Assembly (NCBI GenBank): GCA_035772785.1
Contig: JAOCPU010000006.1
Location: forward strand, 620,001 to 684,000
Reading direction: 5' to 3'
Length of the DNA: 64,000 nucleotides
Source of the DNA: Phlebiopsis flavidoalba
Lineage: Eukaryota; Basidiomycota; Agaricomycetes; Polyporales; Phanerochaetaceae
The position numbers and the translations under genes were made by a program. This document shows positions 46,113 through 56,633 of this stretch, piece by piece (within the stretch, counting starts at the first letter, position 1; the number at the start of each line of letters is the position of its first letter). The notes under the pieces are model-generated. The model was not told the origin of the DNA. It made no database searches and saw only the letters and a list, made by a program, of their open reading frames with translations.

Positions 46113-46739
46113 CTCCTAGTGAATGAGTGAGAAGCATAAAGTAACACTGCTGCACGACGTCATGAGCAGCTTATAGGGCGCCAAAACACGTCCCTAGAGA
46201 GTGTGCGGGTCCTGTTCGTGCTTGCTTGTCGGATGAGTTCATGCAGTTCACCTGCAGTTTCGAATGAACACACACACCTCATGTCCTTCAAAGCCCAGCC
46301 CATCCGTGTGCAGCGGAAGTGATGTCATGGGGGCGACACAGAGTTGATGAGGCCCAGTCAGTGTGTAGTATACGTGACACACTATCCAGTGCACAAGGGT
46401 CATAGCAATGTTGCGATTCATTCATACCTTCAGCCCGGAGAGCGGAGGGAAGACGAGGCAAGTTGGCGCCCGCAGGTTGTTCGTCGATAATCCAAGTGCC
46501 ACTTGCAAGCCACATAATACTCAGAATATTGCCAAACTCGGATTAAAGCGGCAGGGAACTCTCCGACAAGCGGGCATGGCAGTTTCGCGCTCGCCGTTGT
46601 ACAACACACCACCAACGAGGCTTATTCGCCTCTCGGACTCGCGTTCACGATACTGACAGGGCGCATGCGTCGAAAACTGGGCTGCTGTTAGCTCGAATTG
46701 CAGGTGGAAGGTGCGTCGCACAAGCTATGCTTTTCGCCA
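46113..46739. other. Intergenic region before the PPR gene
   Basis: About 600 bases between two genes read away from each other. Small open frames carry no recognisable similarity. Confidence 0.45.
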
Positions 46740-49436
46740 TGACCTAACCCGTTGGTTCAGCCTCGGTTAGATCGAACCGCGGTCCTCTCCTGGCTGTCCA
46801 TGCTCTGGAGGGCCTCTCAGATTTTTGGGCATCTTCATCGTGCAGCGCGCTTCAGCTTGCGGGACGTGGACATCTCCTCCCTCCGCTTCTCACACATCCA
46901 TCCGTATACGATGCATGTCCGCAGCGCTCGCTCTGCAGGCTCGTGCCATCTTCAATGCACCCACGCTTCAGAGTGCTCAACCAACGGCGCGTCGGAACGA
47001 AGATGCAGCTCAAAGAAACCCCCGAACTAAAGCGATCAGGGAAAGCAATATCCACAAAGACTCGGCCCAGCCTTTTACTTTCTTTGCCTCAACCCCGAGC
47101 AGACTTGGTGAAAATGGTCGACGCCCTCTTCGAACAAAGACGGTCCGAAGACTGCGAGCTGGACAACTTGAGGGCGAGTTGGAGCGACCCCGGACGCACT
47201 ATCTCATCTCGAGCACCACAAGAAGGCTCGCGAGCTTGCAGTACTCATGGTGAAACACCGGAGTACCGTATCGCGCCTGCCGCGTTCTCCTATTGGCCGC
47301 TTCTTTTGGATGCACATTCAAGCAAAGTGTTTACGAGAGCGTGGCCTATCAAATGGCGCAAACTGGACAGTGGGCCGAGCTGCCCTCGCTCGTGGCTCTA
47401 GGTCGGCGCCAGACGGGTCGAACTACCGCTCGACTTCTGAACTGGAGAGCCAGGAGTCTTGTCGAGCTATCCCATTTTGGTCTTCTCGATCGCGTTCTGG
47501 AGCAGTTCGAGGAAGAGGGCATACAACCCGATCGAAGAACCTTCCATGTGCTGGTCTCGGGCCACCTTCGCAATCGCGACCTCGCCAGGGTGAAGGAATG
47601 CCTCGGATGGATGGAAGACGCAGGCTTCCCCATGGATGCTTTCAACTCATGCGCTCCTGGTATCCAATTATCGGTCCATGGGCCCCCGATCCTGCTGTCC
47701 AAAAGCAAGCATTGGGTTCGCTAAGCAAAAAAGAGCTAAAAAAAAGAGCTCGGACGAGCGAAACGCCACAGCCGTCGTCAACAGCTTAATCCAACTATCC
47801 CTCGATACCCGCGACATTCAGAGCGCTTTGAAATACCTGTCTCTCTTCGACAGCCCATTCCCTGGCACGACTGCTGCGTCTCCGGGTGGCGACAGGTCAC
47901 CCGCGCCCGCAGGCGGCTCCCAGGCTTGTTCGAGTCGTGAAACGACAGGCGTGGCCAAGCCCTATCCCGTCCTCTCCCCTGACATCGCCACTTTCACGAT
48001 GTTGATCAACTATGCCGCACGCATGCGTGACGCGCCCTTGGCTGCCCAGATACTGGAACGCTTAGAGCACTTTGCCGTTGTCCCGGATGACATCTTCGTC
48101 GCCGCGCTGGTTCGCTTTTACACACCGCTGTCGATGACATCACGACTGCGCTGGGTATTATTGCGAAAGCATGTAACGACACGCCTTCCATCTTCTCAAT
48201 CTCGAGACCCTTGGTCTACGGAAGAACGGTGACACGAGACTTCCAAACCAGGTCTTCGCGGACGTCGGGCTAAGCACCCGGATTGTAAAACGCCTTATTG
48301 CCAGGCGTTCTAGTCCATCACGGCCTTGACGGAATGCGGGTCATCCTGTGCATTCTACGTGCAGCTAAACCTGGGAACCGGAACGACGAAACTGTTGAAT
48401 TGTTGATGTCCCATATAACCTCCCTCGGCGCAAGTCGACCTCGGGAGCTCATCCGTGCAATGTTGCGGATGCTTCCCGATCATCTCAGACCCACACTTCG
48501 CCATGTGCATATCTTGCTTCGCGCAGTCGTTTAACCAACGAATCGCAGCGGCAAATCCTCCAGGCTGGCAAGCGACGAAATATCTCGTTGAACGAACGGG
48601 AGAACCAGTCGATAACCCCACATCTTTGTCTACCCCAAGTTCAGGAACCATCCTCGAGCAAATTGCGGAATCGGTCTCACGGAGCAGTCCATCCTACGAC
48701 ACTCTGTCATTCACCGTCTCGTGCGGGTCACTGACCTCACGGCAGGGTCTCGGCAGATAGGGCTACCATGCATCTAGCTATTCGACACGAAGCAGCAGTC
48801 AACCGTCATGTGGGAAACGCCCGCCGGGCGCACTCTACGTGCCATGCTGCAACGAGGGATGCATCCAAACGAGTATCACTACGCCGCCATTATCGAAGGT
48901 TACGCACTATCCGGTCATATACACGCCGCGGAGAAGGTTTTGTGGCGGGCACGGGAAACCGGGTCCGCTCGAGATCCCGTCCTTTTCTCACCATCCTCAT
49001 CCACGGATATGGACGACTGCGCCAACCGGACGAGGCGTCCCGTATTTTCAAGACCATGATTGAAGAGGGCATACAGCCTGACATCGGGGCAGTAGACGCG
49101 CTGGCCAGGGCGTACTACGCCGTTCGGGCTTTCAATACCCGCTAAACGAATACTGGTTCAAGCTTGGGAACGGGTTCGCACCCTTTCCACCAGAACTGCA
49201 GGACGCCAGCTTGAAGACGCTTTGCCCAGGCTTTCAGACAGCTCGATCCGACCCGGATCGTGCGGCTCGACTCACGCCAGCGTCGCGCCTTCCGCTTACA
49301 GCTGAGGCGGCTCGTACAGAGGGATCAGCATCGGACAGTCGCATTGCGGTCGGAGCGTAGGAGACAACGAAAGGCACATGATGCGCGAGATGTATTAGAG
49401 GGTACATCTGATAATAAAGACACTATAATACAGTAA
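46740..49436 (+). CDS. Pentatricopeptide-repeat protein
   Basis: PPR proteins bind organellar RNA, here presumably in mitochondria. Ser/Arg-rich N-terminal sequence fits a presequence but the start is approximate. Repeat-like helices: AYQMAQTGQWAELPSLVALG (about 47345-47402), RVLEQFEEEGIQPDRRTFHV (about 47492-47550), LVSGHLRNRDLARVKECLGW with MEDAGFPMDAF, and VLSPDIATFTMLINYAARMR (about 47968-48030) with DAPLAAQILERLEHFAVVPD. RAMLQRGMHPNEYHYAAIIE (about 48838-48897) and GYALSGHIHAAEKVLWRARE come next, then TILIHGYGRLRQPDEASRIF and KTMIEEGIQPDIGAVDALAR. The C terminus is very basic (RLDSRQRRAFRLQLRRLVQR) and ends at TAA 49434-49436. About 800 aa or more. It converges on HapX with 103 bases between stops. 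Confidence 0.82.
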
Positions 49437-49539
49437 TTCACTTTCCCCTTTTGTGCATGGGCTAGCTATCCGTGAATACAGTAGGTGATACTGACCATGA
49501 ACCAACTCTACTTAATAACTTAGTACGACATATGAAGAT

Positions 49540-51442
49540 CATGAAAGGGCAAACTTGAGATCGATGAGCAAACGAAGTGCATCTCGCACGCCATCGGCAT
49601 TGACCTCGCGTACACGTTGCTTCCCACACTGTACGAGAACGTCCTGGGGAACGAGCTGCAGGGATGGTGACCCACGAGCCGGGTCTCTTTGCGTTCCTGA
49701 GTACGCAGTGGAAGGCATATTTGCCATCGGCATCGTAGGGTTCATCTGGCCAGACACGGCAGTGGCGACTGTGGGAGGGGACAAGCCACGCTCTGGTGTA
49801 ATGCTCCCCGGCGCCGCCGGGGAAGATCTCTACCCGAGGTCCCGTGCACTTGGAACGTCGAGCGACGACGTCGGCCAAGAGATCTAGGTCCGCGAACGCG
49901 ATGTTGGGATGGGACTTGATCTGTCGCCACGCGTCATCGCAAGGAATAGTGGCAGCCGCAGTAGATGTAGCATCTGAGGAAGGAGTGTGCAAGGAACCAA
50001 GGGCAGAGGACGTTGGGAAAGTGCTCTCACGACTCTGGCCACAACTGCCAGGATTCCCACAGCAGCCATTACCAGACGTGGGGCCGCATCCGCCGCCTCC
50101 ATTGCGCGAAGGGCAATTGCCGCACGATGTGTTAGAGACAGACTTGCTGATAGCAGCGCAAAGGCTTTTGCCAAAGGCATCGTCGGCGCAAGCAGGGCAG
50201 TTAGACGGGTCGCCGGTGCAGCCTGGAGCAGAGTCGGAGGGCATAGAGGAGACTGGGAATATGGGGTTGCTCGCAGGCTTCCCTGGTTCCGTCTACGAAG
50301 AGGAACGGGTGGCTGGTACGCAGGAAGGTTGTCGAGAATCGATGGCTGAGATACTTGGGAAGTGAGCTGCGCGCCGAGCTGCAGATCGAGAGTCTGGGGG
50401 TCCGTGTGCTCGACCTTCATGCTGGTGAGAGGTGCATTGAAACGCTCGCTTGCTGCCTGAAGAGCCAGCTCTCGGCACACGCACGGCGTGTTATCCGTGC
50501 AGAGGCCACAGTCAAATGCGTCAAGACCAGGATTGGTCTCAAACATGCTGGTCTTCCCCGATGAGATGAAATCAAAGATGTTCGTCAACGAGTTGCCCTG
50601 AGCAAAGACTGGCATGTCGCGTGCGGGAGGCAATGAGGGCATGGGGGAGAAGCTGGTGTGCTCCATAGAAGCGGGGGAAGATGCAATAGATGAAGGAGAG
50701 GATGCATAGGGAGAAGGAGTAGCGGGTGTGTGGCTCATGATCTCGAAGGGATCCATCGAGACCCTGGCTCTCTTCGGGAGAGGTCCAATAACTCCAAAGT
50801 CAGCCAGGGACTGCGAAGGGGTTTCATCAAAACGGCGCTTCCTGGCCGAAGACGAGTCGCGTAGGGCATCGCGCTCCTGCTCGACGGCGGCGAGCTTCTC
50901 TTGGAGAAGGGTGTTTTCCTTGCGAAGCTTTTCATTTTCCTCCTTGAGGCGCTTCGCGATGTTCTGCAGTGCAACGTTCCGCTCAATTTGCCCCTGCTCA
51001 TACTGCTGAACCTTGGCCTGCAGTTCAGCAAGCTGGCTCTGCTTGCGCGCTCCGCGGAAGGCGCGTTGCGCGGCTCTGCGAATACCATGTCAGACCGGAG
51101 CGGCGGCGAGGAAAAAAGGAATGGACGCTACCTGTTCTGTACGCGCCGGCCTTTCGCATCGGCCTGTGGGCGTCACAGATGTCAATATACGACGAGTCGA
51201 GCGATCTTTATGCATATGGCCTACCTCTACATCCTCGATTGGGTGCTACAGGCGGCGCCGGATCCTTTTTGGGCTTGCGCCCCGGGCTTTGGTTTGGCGG
51301 GAATGACCCACTCCTTGGAGGCTGCGAAAAGACGAGTGTAAAAATACGCGCAGGCCGATGAAGGCCGAAGAGCGGGACGTACGCGTAGCCCAGAGGGTTG
51401 ACGAGGAGAGGAGACAGCGGGCATGCTCGCGGCTGTGCTCAT
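49540..51442 (-). CDS. HapX-type bZIP iron-response transcription factor
   Basis: HapX joins the CCAAT-binding complex and controls iron-use genes, sensing iron through cysteine-rich domains. Start ATG 51442 (MSTAASMPAVSSPRQPSG). The Hap4-like CCAAT-complex binding motif SKEWVIPAKPKPG(RKPKKDP) lies at about 51255-51310 and is broken by one extra G. ADAKGRRVQNR is spliced to AAQRAFR...RKQSQLAELQ (bZIP basic region, about 51030-51090). The leucine-zipper coil includes LKEENEKLRKENTLLQEKLA. Cysteine-rich domains: CGLCTDNTPCVCREL (about 50465-50510), CTGDPSNCPACADD (about 50175-50220), and CGNCPSRNGGGGCGPTSGNG with CCGNPGSC (about 50045-50125). The conserved end region is CDDAWRQIKSHPNIAFADLD (about 49890-49950) with VVARRSKCTGPRVEI. 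The protein ends RVREVNADGVRDALRLLIDL at TGA 49540-49542. Confidence 0.88.
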
Positions 51443-51998
51443 TGTTGCGGGGTGCGACGACGGCGAGAATGTGCAGAGGCGGGGGCTTGTTTGTCGGGAA
51501 GGGTCTGGGGATTGCTGGGAGGGGTTTAAGTACGAAGGCAGGGAGATGCGGACGAAGGGGTTGTCTGATAAGATATCGTGCAATCTGTCCATTTTTATCG
51601 TATCCGGCCTTTGCCGCCTGCAGATCCCGAGAGGCGCGGTGCGCGCTAGCGCCCGACGCTGGCATGGGCGCGCGCGCCCGCTCTGCTGTGGCCTTCGGCG
51701 TGGGCTGGCTCACTCCGATGGGTTCAGTGACACCGTGTGTTCTGATGAGATACGACGTTTGTGGACGACTTTGTCGCCTAGTGCAGGGTCTACCGCAGTC
51801 ATCCCACCTATTATTCCAAATGAGCGTAGTTTTTTTTTGATAGTAGTTTCCCTCTCCACCGCGAGCATAACCCTCAACGATTTATGGAATTCACCAACAT
51901 TCATGTCTTTGCGACAACAATGTTGAACATACCTCTCCCCACATGAGAGCTAGTGCGCAGATCACCCATCAAATTCAATCACACCCATTTGGGTCACG
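51443..51998. other. HapX 5' region
   Basis: Divergent spacer between HapX and an unrecognised plus-strand coding area. Long leader and promoter are expected. No gene was seen. Confidence 0.4.
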
Positions 51999-52930
51999 AT
52001 GGCCCAACCGTCAACCTTTCTTGACGTTGATAAACGAATAACTTTCCCTTCGTCCGAGCCTGAACGCAATGCAAGGTCATTCCGTCTAGAACTCAGGCCA
52101 TCGACAATTCCGAATTGTCCTGTCTTCTTGAGGCCGCACGCACAGGCAGTTCCTTACGTCCGCAGCGCGGCTCACAACTGATGTAAAGGCCCATCATTCC
52201 ATATAGATTAGGAATTCCGATTGTGGTCGTCAAAGACAATGCTACTGACCTAAAATTCTCTCCGGAGCCGTACAGTAGTGATTACACTGTACACGTCTAC
52301 GATTCTATTGAGAGGCCAGTTTTCGCCTGTGATACATCTAGTCCACGATGCGCGGACCTGAGTAGAAGGCCCTCTGCGATGGAGTCGGCGCAAGGGCACC
52401 TGGATCCTCAGGGCCTCCCGACTACGAATCTCCCATGGTACGTCTACGATCGTGTCGGTTATCGAGGGCACTGTGAGAGCCAATTACTATCAAAGGGCGG
52501 TGTTTGTTTTGACAAGGTAACTTGGCACAGCAGGGAGCCGTAGTATATCGACGGAGCATATGTTGCAGTCAATCCCGCCGGTACAATTCCAAATTGACCG
52601 GCACGTTTATATGGAATAACGACTTCAATCTTCTCATACTTGGATATGATCCCGCCCATCTGTAGCTCGCTCCCCAACCCCCGCTCCTGGGGGTGCAATT
52701 GGGAATAGCGCATATTTACGATCGCTATGAGAGTAGTCGAGAAACAGAAGCCACGGGTGTCGAAAAGGCTCACCGCTTTGCTGTTCGAGACGGATCAATG
52801 ACCCGCTTGTCCTTCCACGGATTCCATATTCCCCACTGGAAGCTCTGGCCGGCCCCTTGAAAATTCGTTTGCTCCCTGGCATCCACTGGAGTTATTCGAG
52901 AGCGGAAGTGACTAGAGCCTGCCCCACTTG
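51999..52930 (+). CDS. Unrecognised protein, several frames
   Basis: Plus-strand frames join into a protein-like series. MAQPSTFLDVDKRITFPSSE starts at 51999, then VVVKDNATDLKFSPEPYSSD (52223-52282) with YTVHVYDSIERPVFACD. LPWYVYDRVGYRGHCESQLL (about 52429-52490) with SKGGVCFDK follows, then VYIDGAYVAVNPAGTIPN (about 52544-52595) and FIWNNDFNLLILGYDPAHL (about 52609-52665). AHIYDRYESSRETEATGVEK (about 52710-52770) comes last. Tyr, Asp and Gly are frequent and short strands are predicted, as in a beta-rich extracellular or lectin-like protein, but I recognise no family. Minus-strand frames are also open over part of the region (52459-52773), so strand choice is not certain. Confidence 0.4.
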
Positions 52931-53749
52931 ACTGCGCCCCTGAAAGCTCCATTGACATCGCTTAGGCGTGAGGGCGCGATGATAAAGCTGTGCCGTTTGT
53001 AAGAAACCCACAGCTCAATAAATGGGAGGCGGGGAGACTGGCCGCCGCCGAGGTTCACAGTCCAGCGCCAGGGCTGTCTGCTGGGTTGCCGCGGATGAGG
53101 CAAAAGGCGGGCCCGTTTCAAGCTCTTGGCATCATACGTTACGTTTGTCGTGGTAGCCGACAAAGCTGTCTACACTGTACTTTCGCTCTCAAGGAACAAA
53201 TTAGCGATGATATCCACTCTACCTCTAGGATAGAATTTGCCTACTCACTAAGCATGACAACATGAAACCGTCGCCGCCGAGCTGTATACAAGCTATACCA
53301 AACGGGTACTAATCCGCAGGAAGGCGGATATCTCTTCAACATGAGTCTCATTACAACAACACGGTCAACACGGCTTTTAGACTCGTGCGAAAGAGAAGTA
53401 GAGGTTTTTGACTTGCAACTGCATGACCGTTCGAGAATTTCAAGTGACGCCACAAAGGCATAGGAATTTGTAGAGCGGCCAGGCGTTCTGTGGCCACGCG
53501 CGGAAATGATTTGGCTCTCGGCGTCTAGGATTCGTTGTGTCCGCCATATCCAGCTCTGCGTACGTCATTGGAATAGTCTTTGCGTCTATACTGAGGCAAC
53601 TTCGCTAAAAAAAAAAAAAAAAAAAAAACGCGAAACGAGTCACTGCTTGCTTCTGTTTGTCTCCCCGCCATTCGTCTCTACTCTGCGCAGCCTGCCATAC
53701 AACTCCGTCAATCTTCCGAGGACGGACAACCAACTTCACACGACACCAA
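52931..53749. other. Region without a supported gene
   Basis: Small open frames on both strands (for example 52912-53163 minus, MSATTTNVTYDAKSLKRARL) are not supported by neighbours or splice context. It contains the A22 run at 53607-53628. Confidence 0.4.
53607..53628. repeat. Poly-A run of 22
   Basis: The longest mononucleotide run in the window. It lies about 120-140 bases upstream of the next plus-strand coding area, with no target-site duplication or reverse-transcriptase remnant beside it. Confidence 0.85.
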
Positions 53750-56509
53750 TGATGAAACACGTACCAGTAGCGACCGAAACTACCACTGGGAAACGCAGAG
53801 TTAGTAGAAATGCCCGAGTCGGAAGAAGGAGAGGCTTCAAGCTCCAAACCAGTCAAGGCATCGCGGCCGAAGACTCGCGTGAACGACTGGCTAGCCCACC
53901 TGCAATTGGAGGGAGTAGAGCCGACTCTCGAAGATTTAGACCGTCACCCGTCCAGAAGCCCATCCTCGGAGGGATTCGGCTCGATAACGCAGCCAAGTAT
54001 AATGAGCTGGCGGACCTGGTATGTCGCTCCTTCAGCAAAACACCAGCTCCAAAAGCTACAAGGTCAGGCTAGGCGGTTTGCATCGTCAATGGAAACGTTC
54101 CGCTCGGAAGAAGCTGGATTACAGCAGAGCTTAATAATTGAGGAGAGATGGGGCTGGCCACGCTTGGAAGGACGTCATACACGGGAACGAAGAGACAGAA
54201 CGGAAGTCGTTCGTACTGAACGTATGATTTCTATTTGCCGTCCGTGGTCATGAGAGCTCTTAACAACCTTTCAGTCTTCTCCGTGACGACAACCCAGCTT
54301 TTCTTGATTTGGGCCGAGGTACGCCCTTTGTGATTTGTGCTAGAGCCAACGGACTCACCGCAAATTTCAGCTACCGGCGCCGATTTACTCCAGCTGTCTA
54401 AGAAATATTAACACCCATATTTCGCTCGTTCGTGACCCTCTTGCGTTGAGCCTCGAAGAGGTCCCTGCGTGTGGTTCTATCAAGAAGCTGCAGGAAGTGC
54501 TGAAATCTCTGACGCAAGTACGTATGGTTAAAAATTAAATAAATTCGTGCGCGACTCACCTTGCTCACGGTGTAATAGAACATTGTACGAGGAGAGACCA
54601 GTCACGCGCCCAACGCACGCCGCAAGTCGTCCTGATTTAGTGCAGCGAATTTCCCGCCTCGCCGAAGCGCATATTGAAAATATGGAGGCGGAGGTTTGGT
54701 AAAGCTCAAAAGTCAATCTCTAAGAATCTGCCTGAATTCGTTTATACAGATACGCGTCAACTGCCAAAGACCAACGTAGCCTGGGTAGTGCAAAGAGGCT
54801 AGCAAGCCGAGCCTCGGGCGAGGTGCGTCTGTGTCCGCGTAATCGCGAAAGTAGCTAAATCCAGCTTGAGCAGATGGTCCGCGAGTGCCTCCGTCCGGGA
54901 GTATCGTATCTACCTGCCGGCGTGACCGAGCCGCGCTCGACATTCCAGAAGTTGTCAATCAGGCATTGTATGCCCAGTACCCATTCCTGGCTCCGTCGAA
55001 ACTCGTCCGTGGCTACATGAACACCTCCGGTGCATTCAGGGGTCGGAGAGTTCGGTGAATTGGCTCCAACGTGTACATTGGATAGATGCTCGAAGAGACA
55101 GGTGTTTTAAACCGGAGGGCGGTGGAACTCTGGTAACTCTCGACCAGTAGGTCACTCTACACAAGTGAGTTAGAAATGCAACTCACCAATTTTCGGCCTG
55201 TAACTTCCGTCGAATTGCGCGATGCGCTTCCTTTACCTGCCCGCCTTCCTTACACAATCGAGCAATAGTCGGCGTATAGTGAAAGCATCGTGGGTCATCA
55301 ACTGGCTTCCGGGGGGGGGGCGCTACTGCTAAATATAAGTGTTGCCCACGAGAACGGAGCAACGTACTTCTTTACTATAGTATCAGGTCCTAAGGGTTGC
55401 AGCGTGCCACCATTGCTACCCGCCTCTTGCAAGTCGTCCAAGAAGGTTATGCAGAATTATCAAATGGGATGTACGAGAACGATGTCTGTTCATCATTTTT
55501 GTACCGAGGTATGAGTAAACCATCCCCCGTATTCTTATTTGGAAATTGATTATTTCGTTTTTTTAGGGTTTCTAGTCTCCCGGCAATCGATGGTGCATCT
55601 CCGTGCCCTCTGAACAGAAGATCGTCCACCGCTTGATTCTACAAGTTGGCCTTGTGTCTGCTGCGGATCAAAACGTCAAGTCGGGGAAGAGTCCATCGCA
55701 GAGGCGCAACGTCATCACCTTTGAGGTGGTCAGTCGCGGTAGACAATGCGGCTTCTGAACCTTCTGACGCCGAAGTTGGGCACAATCTCTCCATCGACCC
55801 CCGGTGGCAAAAAGGCACAGAAAACCACCGTAGACCTTATGATGCCCGACAGGTCGGCGACTCCGTTGCTCTCTCCTCCGGACTGGATGACTAAGTGGTC
55901 CACAGGTCTATGGATATACTCCTTACCGCATTGGACGTTGAATCAATACCAGGAAACGCTCAGCCGCTTGCGCTTGAGGAGTACACTTTTTTAAGCTACG
56001 CGAATTGTATGTGACTATACTACGGCTGTGATGACATAGACTCACCGCGTACCCCAAGTTTACTCAACCCTGCTGAGAGGAGAGTGCACAGCCAGACCCA
56101 CCTCTCACCTTACATGCCTACGGAGAACCAGTACATGCTGCACACCAGCGCCAGCGTACGACAGAGCACTGAACGACTCCGGCGAGAGGAACCATCCGCT
56201 AATTTGGTCACTGTCGTCAGCGAGAGTATCTTAGATTTGGAAAGTAGTCAAAGAACCACTGCTTGCGAGGTACGTCGCTACGTTCAATGCTCCACTCCCA
56301 CGTTACAAACATCGGTTCAGGTCATTTGTGAGGATCCTATGTCGGAACCATCTTGGCAAGAATTTTGTCAAGCTGTGACTCGCTGTCGACTGCACAACCT
56401 ATAACGTCAAGGATATACCTTCCCCAGAAAATTCACAGGACATGCAAGCTGAAGATTTTGGAGATTCGTATGATGAAGACCCACATGCCGACGAGATTTG
56501 AGTGCATTC
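53750..56509 (+). CDS. Unrecognised multi-exon protein (one or two genes)
   Basis: First visible piece MMKHVPVATETTTGKRR (53750), then in another frame SKPVKASRPKTRVNDWLAHL (53832-53890) and QLEGVEPTLEDLDRHPSRSP. YNELADLVCRSFSKTPAPKA (about 53998-54057) and LLRDDNPAFLDLGRATGADL (about 54278-54390, interrupted by an intron) follow. TLLALSLEEVPACGSIKKLQ comes next, then RPDLVQRISRLAEAHIENME (about 54627-54686), with a stop at 54700-54702 or, with one indel, a continuation KAQKSISKNLPEFVYTDTRQ. Downstream coding signs continue: PGGKKAQKTTVDLMMP (55799-55846), ALDVESIPGNAQPLALEEYT and an acidic end NVKDIPSPENSQDMQAEDFG, DSYDEDPHADEI, stopping near 56507-56509. It may be one gene or two. No family recognised. 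Confidence 0.4.
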
Positions 56510-56633
56510 CACCCCGGACTGTGTCTTGCTTTATCGTTTTTCTCGATCCATGAGGGGGGACCGTTCCAACTAGATTATATGCAATAATAGGGTATAATGC
56601 TGTCACAGCGCATATCATGTATAAGCTATTGGA

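Noticed and set aside
53607..53628. Poly-A run as the tail of a retroposon
   Set aside because: No target-site duplication, no reverse-transcriptase or SINE body upstream. Mononucleotide runs of similar length occur elsewhere (17110-17127, 61976-61990).
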